Positions 46,535 through 60,200 of a DNA stretch of 64,000 bases are shown here, in pieces; the stretch's first letter is position 1, and every line of letters begins with the position of its first letter. The notes below the pieces were generated by a model. It made no database searches. It was not told where the DNA came from and was given only the letters and a program-made list of their open reading frames with translations. The position numbers were made by a program, and so were the translations under genes. The stretch lies in the NCBI GenBank assembly GCA_963662175.1, contig OY759218.1, positions 51,839,427 through 51,903,426 of the forward strand, written 5' to 3'. The DNA is from Aradus depressus (lineage: Eukaryota; Arthropoda; Insecta; Hemiptera; Aradidae).

Positions 46535-47317
46535 AGCTACGCGCGCACTAAGGCGGCACGGTACGGACGGGCGGCCGTCACGGCAATTTAAAAAAATTAA
46601 TATCATTGAATCAAATGTGTATGCGCTCACTTGGTCGGTACGGCCGGCCGGACAGGGTTTCCGCACCTTCCGCCGTTTTAAAAAGTCAGCGAGGAAGAAC
46701 TTCAGGACATTTCCGAAAGGCCCTGCCGCCGTACCGATGACTCATCGGCATTTCTGGGGTAGTGAGCGCGCCCCTCAGGCGGGCGCCTTGGAATTGTTGT
46801 CACGTCATCCTCATGACAGATTGACAGTCAGTTGAGTTCTACCCTTCTACAAAAAGAGATGGATGTGTCCAAATTGATTTTATTAGTGCAAAACTATCCA
46901 GAAATATTTAACATGCGCCACCCTGAATATTTCAACAGTAGCAGACGGGAAAATCATCTTTAATGAGGTCATAAAGGGATTCGAACTTCTCCTGAGTCAT
47001 TCGGAATTATTGAAAGAATTTAGCATCATCTTCCATAAGGTCCGGAAACAAGGTATGAAATTCACCAAAAGTCAGTCTTTTTCTATTAATTTGATGAATC
47101 CAAATTTTTTTTTTTTTTGGTTAGCATCTCTTCCTCTTCTTCTACCAAAATTGCACTAACAACCAAACACTCGTCATCACTATCCATTTTGACCTTGTTC
47201 ACCACACGGTAGCTCAGTATACACTGCCATGTGCGGATGACGGGAGTTCCCGTTTAGTACGCGCACCCACCTTTAAAAATGCCGTCCGTGCCGTGCCGTC
47301 CTAGTGCGCGCTTAGCT
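46535..47317 (+). mobile_element. PIF/Harbinger-type element, 783 bp
   Basis: Inverted ends AGCTACGCGCGCACTA and TAGTGCGCGCTTAGCT continue into GGCGGCACGGTACGGACGG and its near complement. TAA lies directly outside both ends (46532-46534, 47318-47320), matching the 3-bp TWA duplication of this superfamily. It carries a MADF relic (46859). Confidence 0.85.
46859..46963 (+). pseudogene. MADF-domain fragment inside the Harbinger element
   Basis: 34 codons beginning MDVSKLILLVQNYPEIFNMR and ending at TAA: the N-terminal half of a MADF (Myb/SANT-like) domain, the DNA-binding accessory protein of Harbinger transposons. Truncated; the transposase is absent. Confidence 0.7.
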
Positions 47318-48369
47318 TAAATCGCCATTTTCAGGCCTTAAAATTACAATATCTAGGTCATTCCACCAATTTTGATTCCGTGGGGAGTTTTACATAAAAA
47401 TCATGTAAAGCCCAAAATTTATAGAGGTTTTCAATTGCTGAAAATGACATAGACTAGGCTTTGGTATGGGGGCAGGGTAAATAAAGGATTTGTAATTCAA
47501 GAAGGAACACCGCAGAATGTAATTTTCAATTCTACAAGTCTTGGTAGAAAACAGGAGAGGATGTTCTCGTTGGTATCACAAAACTGCCTCAGGTCTTGGC
47601 AAGATAGAATAGGGAAGATGGAAGCAAACAGCAACTTTATAGCAACCAAGGACAGTTGGAGAGTGGAGAAAAATAGTAACTTTTTTAAACTATTTATAAC
47701 GCCAAATTATACTTCTACTAGAATACCCTTTCTGTATATTCGAGATTTAGAGAAATAGGGTGAAGAAATGTGTTGTTGAAAAAGCTGAATTTCAAATATC
47801 CAGAATTTGGATTTGTTGGTTTTAGATTAAATCTTTGGATAAGTTGATTTAGATTAAAGAAGCCTTTCTTTTCATAATTTTGAGCGGATCGGTCGAAATC
47901 GTCTCTTTTCGTTCAGTCACAGATTATATAGTGTATTTCCTTTAATTTGGGCTATAAAACGTTTTTCTTATAACCCGAGATGTAGCGTTCAGAATAGTAG
48001 TGGCTTATCTCTAGACTAACATGTTTCATTAACTACTAAATAGTGAGTTTTGCTTCCAGTCTTTGTATGTAGCCAGTATAAAGGAATTAAAAAAAAAATT
48101 AATAATAAGCATTGCGAGTAGCTGCTGTGGCAATCACGTAACTTTACGCCCGGGCTTTTTCATGTCAAATTTCAAGGGCTCTTAGTAGTGTGCGTGTCAG
48201 AAGGATATTATAAAGAAAGAGAATGTTAAATATCAATATAATTAGTCTTATTGGAACCAACCCACATTGATTTAATAAAAGAAAAGGATTTTTTATTTAA
48301 TGAAAAAGACAAAAAACAGACACGAACTTTCAGGCCAGTAGCAGTAGCGGTCAGAAAGGGACAACTACT
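47318..48369. other. Gene-free DNA, nothing seen
   Basis: AT-rich; no exon or repeat termini recognised. Confidence 0.5.
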
Positions 48370-48660
48370 GCTTAAGTGATATAATAGTACGTATGTGGTG
48401 TAGTGTTATTGAAAATGATGTACATGGTGTAGGCTACTGTTGAAGATGATGGACCTGACAAACTACTGTTGAAGATTATGTATGAGTGCCAATAACTGCT
48501 GTTGAAGATGAACAGATACAAACTATTGTTGAAAAAAATGTCCAATGTTATACTATACTACTACTGTTGAAGATAATATGTAAGGTATAAGCTACCGCTG
48601 CAGATGGTGTGTAAGAATTAAACTACTGTTGAAGATGATGTACTAAGTATAAAACTTCTT
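48370..48660 (+). repeat. Minisatellite with CTACTGTTGAAGATGATG unit
   Basis: About seven diverged copies, spaced 35-50 bp, of a unit containing ACTGTTGAAGATGATGTA. Confidence 0.85.
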
Positions 48661-48959
48661 CAGCTATCTTAGGATTTGATGCCTTCTTTCTTTCTGTTTT
48701 TGTCTATTTTTTGTTTATTTCTCCCTATTGTTTTTTTTAAGTGCTTTTTTTTTGCTTATCATAGCTTTCCAACGTCATGTGCCCATATTATTTCATTATT
48801 CCGAGATACGAGCTTTCCCACCATCATATTTTCCTCAATATCCCAAAAACCACTGCAATTTCTAGGTTTTCGAAACTCGTTTCTTCAATTTAGAGACATG
48901 ATAAAGATAGGTGCAAAATTTCATGAAAATCGACTTACTGGAAGTTAGTATAAAGAACA

Positions 48960-49045
48960 TGTGATAAATTTCATATGATATTCAGGCCTCGTATGTTTTG
49001 AAAAATGTGTAGCTTCATTCTTGTCGAATAAAGCCTTTTATAAGG
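48960..49045 (+). repeat. Left LTR of the mag-like element
   Basis: 86 bp; contains AATAAAGCC near its end. Differs from the right LTR by roughly ten substitutions, so the insertion is old. Confidence 0.75.
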
Positions 49046-50268
49046 GGGGATTAACAAATGGAGATTGAGAAGCTCCTAAAACCGGATCACCTTGAAGCCG
49101 ACCCTGGCAATGAACACACTAGTACAAGAATTTTGTACACTCGGGAAAAGAACTTTCGGACGGGGTAAAGTGTAGACTACTTATAAATATTGTAGCTCCA
49201 AAAGTGTATCGCCACATTAGTGAGTGTTCTAGTTTTGTCGAAGCGATCAAATCCCTTCAGAGTATTTATGTTAAGCCGAAAAAAAATGTATGCAAGATAC
49301 TGCTTAGCCACTAGGCGGCAGCAGCCTAACGAGCCCGTCGAGCAGTACCTCCAAGTTTTGAGGCAACTCAGCAAGGAATGCTGCTTTAAGAGTGTGTCAG
49401 CCGGGGAGAACAAAAATGATTATATTCTAGGGAATTTTCTAGGTTTCTTTTTGCGATCCCTTGCGTGGTTATGACGGCACGAACGATAATCGAACAATTA
49501 AAGAATCTCTTATCCATCTTTGGAATGTCTTCCTATATTCATTCTAATCGGAGGGCCATCTTCATATCTCAAGAACTCAAAGCATTCCTACTTTTCCCAA
49601 CCAGCCGCACCACCCCTTACAACCCAGAATGGAACGGGCTGAGAGATATAAAGGCATAATCTGGAAAACGATCGAATTGGCTCTCCAAAGCAGGAAACTC
49701 GACACAAACCATTGGTAAACAGTGTTGCCAGAGGCCCTTGAATCCATCCGGTCCCTGCTGTGCACTGCCACGAATTCGACTCCACATGAGAGAATGTTCG
49801 AATATCCTCGGCGTTCCTCGATTGGAAGTCTCGCTCTCCACCTGGCTGAGCGAGCCTGGCCCTGCCCACCTCACGAGCTCTTGACCGAGGAAGTCAGGCT
49901 GATAGAGGCTATCCCGGAGTACGCCTATCTTCGTTTTCCCAACGGAAGGGAAACTACCGTGTCTACTCGTCATCTAGCACCTCAAGGAGAGAGCCTTGAT
50001 CCTGATCTGTCTAATTATGAGTCGAAGGATTCATTCCTAATTCATCCATCAGAAAAAAATGGAGGATTGCGACTTAGTAAGAGGTGAGGGCGAGCAGGGA
50101 GGTCCTGACCAGATTCGAAATGAGACCAGCCATTCTGCTACTTCGGGGCACCAGCAAGCCGTATTTCCGGTGCCCAGAAAATCAGGAAGAAACCTATGTC
50201 TTCCTGCCTACCTCACGGACTGGAAGTGAAGCCCTGAGGATGATTGCGGCCCAGCAGGGTGGGAAGAA

Positions 50269-50354
50269 TGTGATAATTTTCATATGATATTTAGTCCGCA
50301 TATGTCTTGAAAAATCTGTAACTTCATTCTTGTCAAATAAAGCCTTCTATAAGG
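50269..50354 (+). repeat. Right LTR of the mag-like element
   Basis: 86 bp, the same length as the left LTR, colinear with it. Confidence 0.75.
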
Positions 50355-50911
50355 TATTTTCTCTCCAATTCTATCACAAAACACTTGAAAAATTATAATG
50401 AAAACGCGAGTGAACTGAATTACTATACCTACTAGAGAAGTTCCACTTCAAAAATGAAACAAACATTTGTAAATAGCCATTTTCATGTGTTTTTCCCCTA
50501 TTTCTTTTGGTCTAGTGCATGTTTTTATAACCAATATTAGAGTTCTTCAGTACTTTTTTTTTTGCCTATTTGTTATTGTTTTTTCAGTTCGTTTCTCCTT
50601 ATTACTTTTTGTAAAGCTTTTTTGCTTTTTTTTTTTTTTTGCGTATATTGGTTTTTAGCTTTTTATTGGGTCTGCTGCCGAATTTGGCATTTTTAGAGCC
50701 TTAACATCTGTGCGATGTGATAAATGCGGAATACTAATTTTCAACAATTACTGAAAGCACCAGAAATGAAAATGTCCATTCATAATGTTTGTAACGCACT
50801 TACTGAACAATTTAAGATTGTAAATATTTTTAAAAAAACTTACCATTCCATTAATTTCTCTCATTACCATAAGCATCGCTAATTGTATTGTAAATTATAA
50901 TATTTTTTTAG

Positions 50912-51082
50912 AGTTTATTTATTCAAAGATTATGAAAATATTACAGAGTTAGTGCAAAAAATGGAGTTCGAAAATAAAGAGTCAAATTTTAATCGGCCAC
51001 CCATCTCAAGAAGAGAGAAGAGCCGTTTCCCCGTAAGCCCGAAAATTTTGTGTCACGTATTTCCATTTTCAGTTGTATTCAG
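50912..51082 (+). CDS. Guanylate cyclase exon (start of HNOBA)
   Basis: Acceptor TTTTTTTAG, donor AG|GTAATA. Encodes a charged linker and PKILCHVFPFSVVF, the start of the HNOBA domain. The acceptor could be two bases further right (AG at 50912-50913). Confidence 0.75.
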
Positions 51083-54000
51083 GTAATAAAACATTTTGAA
51101 TGCATTAATTAGTCATTTGAGAGCACATGCAGAGCTCCTGGGCGCCATACAATGGGAGAAAAAATAATTCTCGGTTTCAAACATTTGTCCTGGCCTTCTT
51201 TTTAGCGAGAGACAATTCGAATCAAAGGTATTTTTCAAAATTAATTTGTATTTATCTGTTGTTGAACCGACATTTGTTCTTTTTCACTAAATATCCTTCC
51301 TTATACTTCAACCATTTTACCAGATTTTTGAACAAAATTAATTTATACTGTAAGAGTTCTATAATTTTTTATCGAATCGAATTTCTCTTGTTCTGGGTGA
51401 GCTATCGAAGTGAATGTTGTACCAACATTTTTAATTTTTTAAAGTAATTTATTGGCATTTTTTCAGAAGTTTTGACAATTTTCACACTGAAATAAAACGC
51501 GTTTAGTGGGTCGAGAGACTTCATATAAATTTTCCATACATTCATTACATTGGCAGTTATTAGGGTTTTTGAATTACCAAAAAAAAATTTACCAAATTAC
51601 TATTATTCTCTGAAATAATAATTAATTAATTATTTCCTCTGAATAAATAAAATTATTTTTGTTTTCCCTATTGTTGGCTTCTGTTGAGGTTTAGAGAGTA
51701 AAAAAATAAATAAATAATCCTAATCGGTACAATAGATTTTGAAACTGAAAACAAACGTTAGACGTATTATCTAATGTAAACATTATTAGATCCAATAAAC
51801 AGTTACGCGGGAATACGAAAACATGATTTATGCTTACGGGGCTGCTGGAGGCAACAGTCTGCTAGCAGAACAAATTTACTGAAATCTATTCCCAAATCGA
51901 AAAAGATCTATTCCCGAACCGTAGAAAATGCCTATCGGATTATGGGAGAACCTTGTTCGATTCCAAGATAACCTGCTAACTATGCCGGTCGACGACGAAA
52001 AGATGTCGATGATATTTTTTTAGAGCGCTTTTACAATGATTGGACGGTATGAACCTGTGGGATGGCCGGCTCGGAGTCCTGACCTGGCGCCTTTAGTTTT
52101 TTATGTGTGGGGCACTCTAAAGTCCCTCCCTTGTGTACAGAGTATCTATTGATGATAGGGACCAATTAATCGCCAGAGTTCAAGAGGTTTGTGAGGAGAT
52201 GGGAACAAACAGGGTTGAGACTCAACGGGCCACCGGATCCATTCTAAACAAGGAGTCAATTGTGAGAAGATGGAGGTCTGTTTCAGCAATTGTCATAATT
52301 TTTTCAACACAATGTTCAGTATAAAACTTTTTTTATCTCTGAAAATTAATAACTTAATTATTTCAGTTTTTTTAAAATAATGAATTAGTTAATTTTATAA
52401 AAATTCTCACTTTGTGTAAGTTAGGTTTACTCATGTTTTTCATTTTCTCTACTGTCTCACTCCGGCGATGGCCAATATTTTTGCTAACTTTTGGTGAATT
52501 TCGGTCATCCTAGCGAATGGAGAAAACAAATTACGGTAAACTGAAAATTTAAGAAACAATTTAAACAGGTGTTCATTTTGAAATAAACGTTAGCCTCCTA
52601 TTTCAATCTTTTCGATTTTCATGTCAAAAAACATGTCTCCTATTAGGAAATTTAACGTAGATTACGACAGTGTATTCAGATTTCACTTTACCTTAACCAA
52701 AAAGTGATATTTACGGACATTTTGCTAAAAAACGTGGTTATCGTAAAAAAAATTTAAAATCTCATTTTTTTCTACACTAAGCTGAAACGGAATTTTATTA
52801 CCCCGGTTTCCTAGTGTACTTGAGTGGGGCATTCACCCCCCCCCCCCCCCTCCCCCCCCCCCCCCGAGTATTTTCATCTGCTTGCGATACACCCTGTACA
52901 CATGGTAGACCGTATATTGAAGAGAAAGACGGAGGAGAAAATGCTTCCTTCAGTGTACGGAGGGTGTCACCAAACTAAAGAGAGGGATGACGGGGGTGGC
53001 TGGTGTATTCTGCCATACCTCCCCAGACTCTCGGATAATAAATAGAGATGATGTGAATGTGGGTTTCAAAAGTAGGACTTCCCTTAAGGGGATGCTCTCA
53101 AAAACCAAAGATCGTGTGGACCTCCCTGACAAATCCGGCGTGTATAAGATTAATTGTAAAGATTGTGAATGTTTTTATCTTGGGCAGACAGGCCGGAAGC
53201 TGATGACTAGAGTAAGGGAACATTTGAGGAGGGGCGACTCTGAATTTTTCCAACACCTCCAGAACACAGGACATGAGGCCGGTTCAGTCTCGTTACTACA
53301 TCATATCCAAAAAAGCAGAAAGATGGATACATTGGAGAGTATAGAAATTAAATTGGAAAGGAGGAAGAGAGAGTCCCCCCTCCTCAACTCTAGAGAGGGG
53401 ATGGGAGGTTTGTCTAGTCTCACGTACTCCGTTCTCCCAGTTGTGACTCAGATGGTGGACAGGAATAACTTGATATTTTTAATTGTATGGTTATTTCAAA
53501 AATGTTTTAACTTTTTATAATTTAATGTATTCATGTTTATATTTGTTGCCTTTATATTATATTAAGGATGGTTTCTTTAATAGACTGCCTGATGATGAGG
53601 GAAACCTCGAAAGCCGGCTAGCTATTACTAATTAAAATGTGTGAGAGGTCAAGACTACATTTCATTTGACAACCTGTGAAATAATCACTTCTCATTACAT
53701 TAGCCATCTTCATATTCACTACCTCTCGGCTCCTTCACTACTCCAAAACTTAATTTAACTCCGTTTTTACAAACTTTCGCGGAAAAATATACAGAACAAA
53801 AAAAGTTTGAAAGGAAAATGTCGTTCGTATTTATTCAGTAACATTTTCATGTAGGATATGTAACTGAGAAAACATGAAATAAGTACAGAAGTCATTTGTA
53901 TCCTAAACGTTATTCCCGAATAGACAGATTCAAAACATGAAATTTGGTTAAAATATGTTGTCATTGTTCCGTGGACAAACAGACACACGTAAGCTGAAAA

Positions 54001-54133
54001 TCATACAAGTGAATTGCACAATTTTGTAATGACAGCCAGCCCCTTAGAACTTTATTTGTAAAGACACGTTCCTATTTAACAGCCCCAGCAAAGTCTGCCC
54101 AGACTAATCTGGGTCCAAAGTATAAATCAATCG

Positions 54134-54208
<75 letters not shown>

Positions 54209-57185
54209 ATTGGAGGGGGAAATGCTGTGACGCACATCCAGGGAAGGTAGCCCTGGATAGTGTGGGACTCGAGACGATTCACCATCACCATACCCACTAA
54301 AACCCCCTCCTTGCCGATCCTGATTCCCTTCCGCGGAACTGACGGTCTGTCATTACTTCGCGGAAGGGAGGAAGGGTGGCTGGTAACGCCCCTTCTTCTG
54401 TTTTATTACCGCTACTGTTCCTTGTCAGCCCTCTCCTGAAGGGCCAACCCACCTTATTTATCAAAATAAACATTTATCAATTCGTACCCTGACTTTGACT
54501 GTATTCTTATTTAGGTAATGAGACGTATATTATCTAAAATATAATTACTTTTTCAGTTCTCATTTAATTATAGAACATGTAGGTGTTTCCTTGCATTCAC
54601 TACTTCCGAATTTATTGGGGAAAAAATTATCTAGAATATTTTTAATTTTTCCACCAGATGAAAAAGTTAAATTTCCAAATGTAAGTATAAAATACAAGAT
54701 ACTCCGTTTAAAAAAAATGTATGAAATAAAATAGGTAAATTATGAATATTTTGATTGAAATAACAATAATTTATTCATTTTTGGTCAGACGAAGCCAAAC
54801 TCGATGAAAGTTTATGATATTTCAACATCAGTTGGATTTTGGTTCAAATGGTCAGAAAGAATAAGTATGAATGAAACTAATCCAAAAATACCAGAGAATG
54901 TCACTTTGCAGTTAAGAGGTTCGTAGTTTTATATACATAGACAATTTACTATTGTTTCATATTCATTACTTTGTAAAATAAGGATTCGTCGACATTTCGA
55001 GGCCTTAAATTTTAGCATCAATTTCGGATTCAGTGAGGAGTACAACTTAAAAAAGTCGTCGGTGAATCACCGGCAAAGTACTTCCCGAATTTGAATTAAA
55101 CAAAAAAAATTCATGTTGATTCATTCATTACATTGCCAGTTATTGGTGTTTTTGTGTTGAGCCCCACCTCTCTGATCCCCATTCCCTTCACCTGATTCCA
55201 CTGAGAATTGATGTGTCGTCCTTATGGGGTTTTGAATTTACATATAAAATTTTGGTCGAAACATTCATTACAACGGCAGATATATGATTTTTTGTGTTAA
55301 GCCCCGGATCCTCCTTCCCTTTGTCCGATTTGGCTGAAAATCAATAAGCGTCCTCTTTAGGAAGTTCTGCATAAACATATAAAACTTCGTGTCTGATACA
55401 TTCATTTTATCGGGAGTTTCGAACGTATTCACAGACACACATATAGACTTTTTTTTCATTTTTTGGAATGAGGTTGTCGGAAAACATGAAATTCCGGTGA
55501 AAACTCAACTTAGCATTTGTGACGGAAGACCAAACTTGCCAAATACCTACTTCGTATAGCTAGCAAAGTAAAACCATTTATTGCAAGTATTGTTAAGAAC
55601 AATGTCCAAAATAGGTAAAAAGAAAACAAACCTAAAAAATTATGAAAAGCTAAAAAATGTTTGGGGCCCTAAAAGGTGGCTGCAGAAATTAACCATTTTG
55701 GTCAAAAATCCTGTTTATGACTAGCTCATTCACTAAATGCCACTTGTAATCCTCAACAAAATGTTGTAACATACGACTCGCAAAAATATGAACTTGATTA
55801 TCCAATTCACACATATTTTAAAAACATTTACGAACTAGTATAACGTTTTTGTAACATCCACTTCATTAGTTCCATTCGTAATCCAAAAATTCAGTTTTTT
55901 AAAATATTTTAAAGTCATTTATAAAAGCTTAAACTGTATATTTTGATTTAGCCAGATACAACAATTATTGAAATGTCTATTATCGTATCTATCCGATACG
56001 CCCATAGTCCCGTCAAATTAGAATAATCGAGGACGTACTGTCAAGTTAATAAGTCTTCTGGTAAAGCATTTTATTTAGGTATCTAAACACATGAAATAAT
56101 GATTATTGTTTGAACGAAAAACATCTTATAAGCATATAACATTTTTTTTTGTTTTTTTTTTAGGGCAAATAATTTATTTGGAGAAATGGAACAAATTTTT
56201 CTTTCCAGGTACCCCAGTGATCGAAAACATAGATTCGATTGCTTCCCTAGGTCTTTTTATCAATGAATTTTCAATGCACGATTTTAGCAGGTATACATTC
56301 TGTATTACGTTTATAATTATTAATATTACTGTTTTAGGCTGGATTGAGTTGAGCGCAGTAACTCTTGTGGAAATTGAGTCATTTCAGTCAAAATATCGAA
56401 TAATTATTTTTTATTATTTTGCGTTTAATCAGTTTTATAGTGGCTTAAAATATCAAGTAACTATCAAACGTCCCAATATTTTTAAAAATTCATTCACAAA
56501 ACCGCTTCAGCCCTTTTTTCTTTCTCCGCTTTGGTGGAAGGGGGGGATATTCTCATTGCTCCCTTGCAGATACTCTTCCCCTGGTCCAAAGTTTTATAAT
56601 GCACTATAAATTAAAAATCAAGAAAACTACTCCTAAACTCAAAACGAACAAAACAGGTTATTTGAATCAAAATTGAATAAGAAGTCGTTTATGAAAGGTG
56701 CAAATATTAAAGCTACAAAATGGAACTTGGTCCCTGACCACCAATCTAGATCAACAATAAATACATGAAATGACCTACTTACTAATTTAAATGAATCAGA
56801 TCGTAACAATACTAGTGTAATAAGTCATTATAATCTATTACCTCTAAAAAATGTCTCATTGTAAATAGAGATCTGATGGTGGCTGGAACTCAGCAGAAAG
56901 TCGAATTAAAACTAGCATCAGAACAAGAACATGACAAAACATGCAAACTAGAAGATTCTCTCATTAAATTAAAACAAGAAATGGATCGAACAAGACAACT
57001 ACTCTTTGAAATTATCCCAGATCAAACGGCATTAATATTTGCTGAAGGGGAAATACCTCGAAGTACATTTAAGGTATTTTGAAAGACTTATAACCTGAAT
57101 TTCACAATTCTCATATTTAAACATATATATGTAAATGTATATATATATGTATATATATAATAAACGATCATATATATATATATAT

Positions 57186-57248
<63 letters not shown>

Positions 57249-60200
57249 GTTTATAAATATATAAATACAAGTATTGTAACGGTCTGAAATTAGGGTTACT
57301 TAATTACTTTAAAATAAAAAAATTAATTAAACGTTAAATAATTTATAATTGAATTGAGAAAGCTTCGGCATGAGGGGCAAGGAGAGAGCTGGCAGCTCTA
57401 CGAGGTGTGCACGTCCGTCTGTCCTCGAGTGTGGATGTCTGGCCGTCCGTAAAGTCCGCATCATCATTTTTTCATTTTTATAAGGCAGCAAATTAGGAGA
57501 AGAAAAAAGAGGATGCCCGCTCCAGAATACACAACATCATGAGCTGTGATCAAATATGTCCCGCTTCACGCCTCCAAGATCATCAAACCATATGAAGCAC
57601 GCAACAACCCATCAACCAACATCAAGTAAAATATGTTTCCGTAATTATATTATTACAAAAATACAGATACAAATTAAAATATCATATAAAAAAAAAAAAC
57701 AGAAATTTGACTATCAATTTTCAAAGTACCTCAACTTACAACCTTCACAAGTGAAAATGAACAAGCCAGTCAAAATGAACCGAAGGATGCAGTTTTTCCA
57801 TCAGGAACAAGTTGATATGTACAATTGTTTTATTGAAAGTGGCGGTATTGCTCGCCGTGCAGTCGTATTGTACTCCCAGAAATTTCCCCATCGTCCCCAA
57901 GTGAACCACAAAACGTTTATTCGTGTTGCTCACAATATGAGGAGATTCGGATCAGTTGTGGGTCCATCAAGAAACCGGCAGCGCAATTCCGACGAGGAGC
58001 TGGATATTTTAATGTATGTTATGGAAAATCCAAATTCTTCTCTCCGAAATACTGGAAGGGTTTTAGGTTTTTCAAAGAACAAAATTAGAGATGTACTCCG
58101 GACTTATAATTTTAAGCCCTATCGCTCTCATCTTGTCCAGGGGCATATATATTTATTTATATTTATATATACATATATTCATAGGAAATCATATTATACA
58201 TACATATATTCAGAGGAAATAGCTTCTATGTAGGCGTGTTGCCTTTCTGACTAATAATACTTACCTCTACCTCAGGCAAATCAGCGGCTTCTCCCACTAC
58301 CTCCAACTTGCACAGTACCATTTTTTTGTTAACCCTTTGAAATGAAATGCCGCACATTATTGCGGAAAGGTTTAGGCGCTCCCCAGGCGTCAGTGCACCC
58401 TCCCCCAAATTCAAACTTTTATATGAACTACAGCCATTTTACGTTAAGCCATCCTCAATATAACCTGCAAGTTTCGTGAATTCACTCGTTTTGCGATCCT
58501 CAGACATAGAATTAGAAGTTTTTCTCACAAATTCACATTTTTGGACACTACATAGCCAATACTCTAGTTTTCCATTGAAATATCCAGACAATTTCGTGAA
58601 TGTACGTTCATCCGCTTTTACGTGAACAGAGAAACATTCAGCTTTATTTATGTACATAAAACATGTTTATAAGATTAAGTGATGTGAATGTGTTTCTCAG
58701 GTTCTAGATACAGTTTCAATATTGGTATCAGATATTGTAAAATTTACGACAGTCTGTTCAGGAATGAAACCAATGGAAGTAGTAACAACCCTAAATGCCA
58801 TGTATTCTAGATTTGATGCCCTAATAGAAAAACATCATGTTTGTAAGGTAAAAAGAAGAGGTAGATTCCACATTTTTGGTAAAGATGTGATCATAGAGAG
58901 GACTTTAAAAGATTGGACCACGGGAGCATTCTGAGATTCATTAAGGAAACTGGAAGACTGGGGCCTTCATGAAGGACTTGTTCTTGGTAGTATAGACGAC
59001 TAGGTAACAAGGTAAAATGGAAGCCCAGCGCTTTCAGGGAAGGGATAAGAGCATTGGATGCTTAGGTCCCTAGGTGCAAAGCACGAGCCCACCAATATAT
59101 TATAAGGTAAAAAGAATATTTTTCACTGAAATGCCGGCAAACCTGGTTGTATTTCTTAAATTAGAAATGTTACCCGGGATATTAACTACCTTTCTTGTTA
59201 TTCCGACAAGTTTACCAACACTCCTTTATAATTAAATATTTGCTATTAGAAGATTCGGAATAGCATGAAAAATCGATACTTTTCTCAGCAACTACAGCCT
59301 CCCACAAACACAAAAATAAATTAAATATTATATTGTTGGAATCGTATAGTCGACATCTTTAATAACTATGACGGGCCACTCTATACTTGTAAACAAAAAT
59401 CGCCCTCTTTAATGTGTGGGCCCCCAACATGGCCTATATTTTAAGTCGGATGCTTTTAGAGGTATCCTGGAAATTTCATTAACACCGATCCAGCCGTTTT
59501 TGAGTTACCAGATAAAGTATGTAGACTGGATAATATGTAGGTCAAAAACGTTCATAACGTGAAAACCTATTTTTCCAACGTAAGGTATCATTTTGCGCAT
59601 TATTGAGTTAATAGTTATGATAATTAATAACACAGTTACAGTTAATACATGATCACAAAGAGCGCCGGTAGCCGGTAAGCGTGCTTGCTTACTGAGCTCA
59701 AGATCGCGGGTTCGAAACCCGGCCGAGGCCCATAGGTTTTTTTATCTGGGAGGTGAAAAAACCTCGAGCATGCTGTCCTTCGGATGGGACGTTAAGCGAT
59801 GGTCCCGAGCCCGTACGATGTCAGGTACTCGTTATTAAAGAACCCTACCCTAGGTGAATAGAAATTTAGGGTGGGTAAAATGTATGACTCCCATCGTAGA
59901 GTCGGGCTCATGTCCACCAGAGCGACGAAAGAGCACTCTGGTAGTAGGTCATATGACCTCCTAGTTGAAGCCCGGGCATGAGCCACAATAACTAACATGA
60001 TCACATCTTTAAAACAGGTAGAAACAATTGGAGATGCTTACATGGTAGTATCATACAACTTTGAAAATACTCAATATTCTACGAGTAATATTTGTGACAT
60101 GGCTCTAGAAATGATTGAAGCAATCAAAGACATTAAGGAACCAACAACAGGTTTGTATATTTCAAATTTGACCATTTCGAAATTTTATTTGGGGAGAATA

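Larger units (their letters stand above)
48960..50354 (+). mobile_element. Internally deleted mag-like Ty3/gypsy retrotransposon with 86-bp LTRs
   Basis: Direct repeats 48960-49045 and 50269-50354 (both start TGTGATAA and end TATAAGG, with CTTCATTCTTGTC inside) act as LTRs; mag-lineage elements are known for very short LTRs. Between them, in order: a Gag N-terminus (LLKPDHLEADP, near 49073), a Gag middle part (YARYCLATRRQQP, from about 49280), then integrase (SIFGMSSYIHSNR, SRTTPYNPEWNG, SIRSLLCTATN, RETTVSTRHLAP, 49500-49990). Protease, RT and RNase H are missing. Several frameshifts. A non-functional relic. Confidence 0.85.

Noticed and set aside
51127..51447. 106-codon frame just after the first cyclase exon found
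   Set aside because: Phe/Leu/Tyr-rich low-complexity translation, no HNOBA similarity; the true next exon is 54557-54680, which fits in phase and by family.
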